From JAJYZP01 sp049964535 (GTDB lineage: Bacteria; Actinomycetota; Acidimicrobiia; Acidimicrobiales; Acidimicrobiaceae): a DNA stretch of 6,056 nucleotides. A program made the translations under genes and the position numbers. The stretch is from positions 1 to 6,056 of the forward strand of contig JBMFXG010000156.1 in the NCBI GenBank assembly GCA_049964535.1. The letters run 5' to 3'. This document shows, one piece after another, positions 5,004 through 6,056 of this stretch; positions within the stretch are counted from its first letter, which is position 1; each line of letters opens with the position of its first letter. Below the pieces are notes generated by a model that was not told where the DNA came from, made no database searches, and saw only the letters and a list, made by a program, of their open reading frames with translations.

Positions 5004-6056
5004 TTAGCGCTCCGTTTCTTGAGTATTGTTAGTTGGCTGAATGATGATGCATCCGTACTCGTCGATCGTTCCAACGTGCTTGGGGAGGAGGAGCGTTGTG
5101 GAGTCCATCTCGCTCACGATCGCTGGTCCGACAATGACGTCACCGGCTTCAAGTTTGGTCCGGTCATAGAGCTTCCCCTCCTCCATTTCCTCGCCGGTCC
5201 AGAGCGTGGTCGTTGACACGAACGCCTGCGCTGGATCACCATCTCCCCCCGCGAGTTTGATGGCATCAAGACGTGTCGACACTGCGGTAATTGTGGATCG
5301 GAGGTTGACGATCTCGTGCTCGGAATCGAGAGCGAAGGTGAAGAGCCGCTCATGTTCAGCGTCGAATCGCGCTGCAGCGAGGGCTAGGCCATGCTCTTTG
5401 AGCTCGTCGAGCGTGATCGAGATCGGGACCTCGAACCCTTGCCCATGATAGCGAAGATCGATCTCGTAGAGGACGTTCCTATGCGCCTCGTCAACTCCCT
5501 CACGGGAGATCTCGATCCCGGCATCGTGAGTTAACTCTGCGAGAATCCCAACGACCTCTTCGAGGGAGGTCTCGGAGAATCTCCGTATGAGCGTCCGAGA
5601 GGACTCCGAGCGGAGCTCCGTGGTTGCATCTCCATAGGCGCACAGTACCCCAGGCGATGGCGGAATAATGACTGGCCAGGATCCCATAAGACTTCCCAGA
5701 GCATTGGCGTGCAGTGGTCCTGCACCACCAAAGGCTATGAGAGCGTAGTTTCGAGGATCGTATCCCTGTTGAACCGAGACGAGTCGTAGGGCGCCGAACA
5801 TGTTCTCATTGACGATGTCGATGATTCCAGCTGCGGCTCTCATGGTCTCGACTCCAAGAGCCTTCGCGACGCTCTCGACGGCGGTAAAGGCTGCGTCTCG
5901 ATCGAGCGACATCTCTCCGCCCAACAGTGAGGTCGGCAGGTAGCCGAGTACGACGTTTGCATCGGTGACGGTCGGCTCCATCCCGCCCCTTCCATAGCAG
6001 GCGGGACCAGGGACTGCACCTGCCGACTGCGGCCCCACTTTGAGAAGACCATCCAA
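5004..6056 (-). CDS. hyuA: Hydantoinase A / N-methylhydantoinase alpha-type subunit (HyuA family), C-terminal half
   Basis: The frame is open to the window edge, so the N-terminal part is missing. The first visible codon is TTG inside the conserved stretch DGLLKVGPQSAGAVPGPACY, not a start. About 350 of an expected 680-720 residues are visible. Landmarks: VGPQSAGAVPGPACYGRGG (7-25), PTVTDANVVLG (28-38), IAFGGAGPLHA (107-117), IIPPSPGVLCAYGD (130-143), the C-terminal substrate-domain phrase YEIDLRYHGQGFEVPI (197-212), GDVIVGPAIVSEMDSTTLLL (305-324) and a terminal beta segment DEYGCIII (332-339). The glycine-rich GGAGPLH stretch belongs to the ASKHA-type (actin-like) ATP-binding fold of this family, so the pair is expected to use ATP. 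The partner is HyuB, encoded one base downstream. The upstream genes that would confirm the pathway (deaminase, transporter, regulator) lie beyond base 6056. Confidence 0.93.
   Translation of the reverse strand: MDGLLKVGPQSAGAVPGPACYGRGGMEPTVTDANVVLGYLPTSLLGGEMSLDRDAAFTAVESVAKALGVETMRAAAGIIDIVNENMFGALRLVSVQQGYDPRNYALIAFGGAGPLHANALGSLMGSWPVIIPPSPGVLCAYGDATTELRSESSRTLIRRFSETSLEEVVGILAELTHDAGIEISREGVDEAHRNVLYEIDLRYHGQGFEVPISITLDELKEHGLALAAARFDAEHERLFTFALDSEHEIVNLRSTITAVSTRLDAIKLAGGDGDPAQAFVSTTTLWTGEEMEEGKLYDRTKLEAGDVIVGPAIVSEMDSTTLLLPKHVGTIDEYGCIIIQPTNNTQETER
5010..5013 (-). promoter_or_regulatory. Ribosome binding site that fixes the hyuB GTG start
   Basis: GGAG on the minus strand lies within the last codons of hyuA, seven bases before GTG 5002-5000. 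With the hyuA TAA at 5006-5004 the arrangement is GGAG-CGC-TAA-C-GTG, a standard layout for translational coupling. Confidence 0.75.

Noticed and set aside
5072..5074. ATG at 5074 as the hyuB start
   Set aside because: It would overlap hyuA by 71 bases and add a 24-residue Ser/Thr-rich segment; the GTG at 5002 has GGAG at seven bases and follows the hyuA stop by one base.

Overview
The window reads as accessory or metabolic chromosomal DNA from a bacterium with moderately high GC. Codon choice and protein flavour (GAG/GAT/CTC/CGA-rich, GATCG-rich) suggest Actinomycetota, possibly an acidophilic Acidimicrobiia member such as Ferrimicrobium. That placement is an impression without a database search, and I hold it weakly. 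There is no tRNA, rRNA, CRISPR array, transposase or integrase.

Layout. (1) Positions 2-961, plus strand: the 3' part of a GGDEF-EAL cyclic-di-GMP protein, with the tail of the GGDEF domain and a complete EAL phosphodiesterase domain whose catalytic residues look intact. (2) Positions 958-1827, minus strand: a GNAT-fold protein of the LuxI/FeeM-like (N-acyl synthase-like) type. It converges on the EAL gene so tightly that the two stop codons share bases. (3) Positions 1828-2262: about 435 bases with no convincing gene. (4) Positions 2263-2925, minus: an isochorismatase-fold amidohydrolase with a D-K-C triad, most like N-carbamoylsarcosine amidase. (5) Positions 2926-3139: a 214-base leader holding a tandem duplication of the start-codon region and two perfect inverted repeats. 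(6) Positions 3140-5002, minus: hydantoinase B / N-methylhydantoinase beta-type subunit. (7) Positions 5004-6056, minus: the C-terminal half of its partner, hydantoinase A, which runs off the window.

Working together. The three minus-strand catabolic genes are in the order hyuA-hyuB-amidase. In the known creatinine route, an ATP-dependent HyuA/HyuB enzyme opens N-methylhydantoin to N-carbamoylsarcosine, and N-carbamoylsarcosine amidase then releases sarcosine, CO2 and ammonia. The gene set fits that route or a closely related cyclic-amide/ureide route. The substrate is inferred, because HyuA/HyuB relatives also include oxoprolinases, caprolactam hydrolases and acetone/acetophenone carboxylases. 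hyuA and hyuB are almost certainly translationally coupled, with one base between them. The amidase has its own structured leader and may be controlled separately.

I see no clearly new biological system. The most unusual local feature is the leader of the amidase gene: a 17-bp tandem repeat that creates successive ATGs in different frames, with six- to seven-codon mini-ORFs, right behind a 10-bp-stem hairpin.
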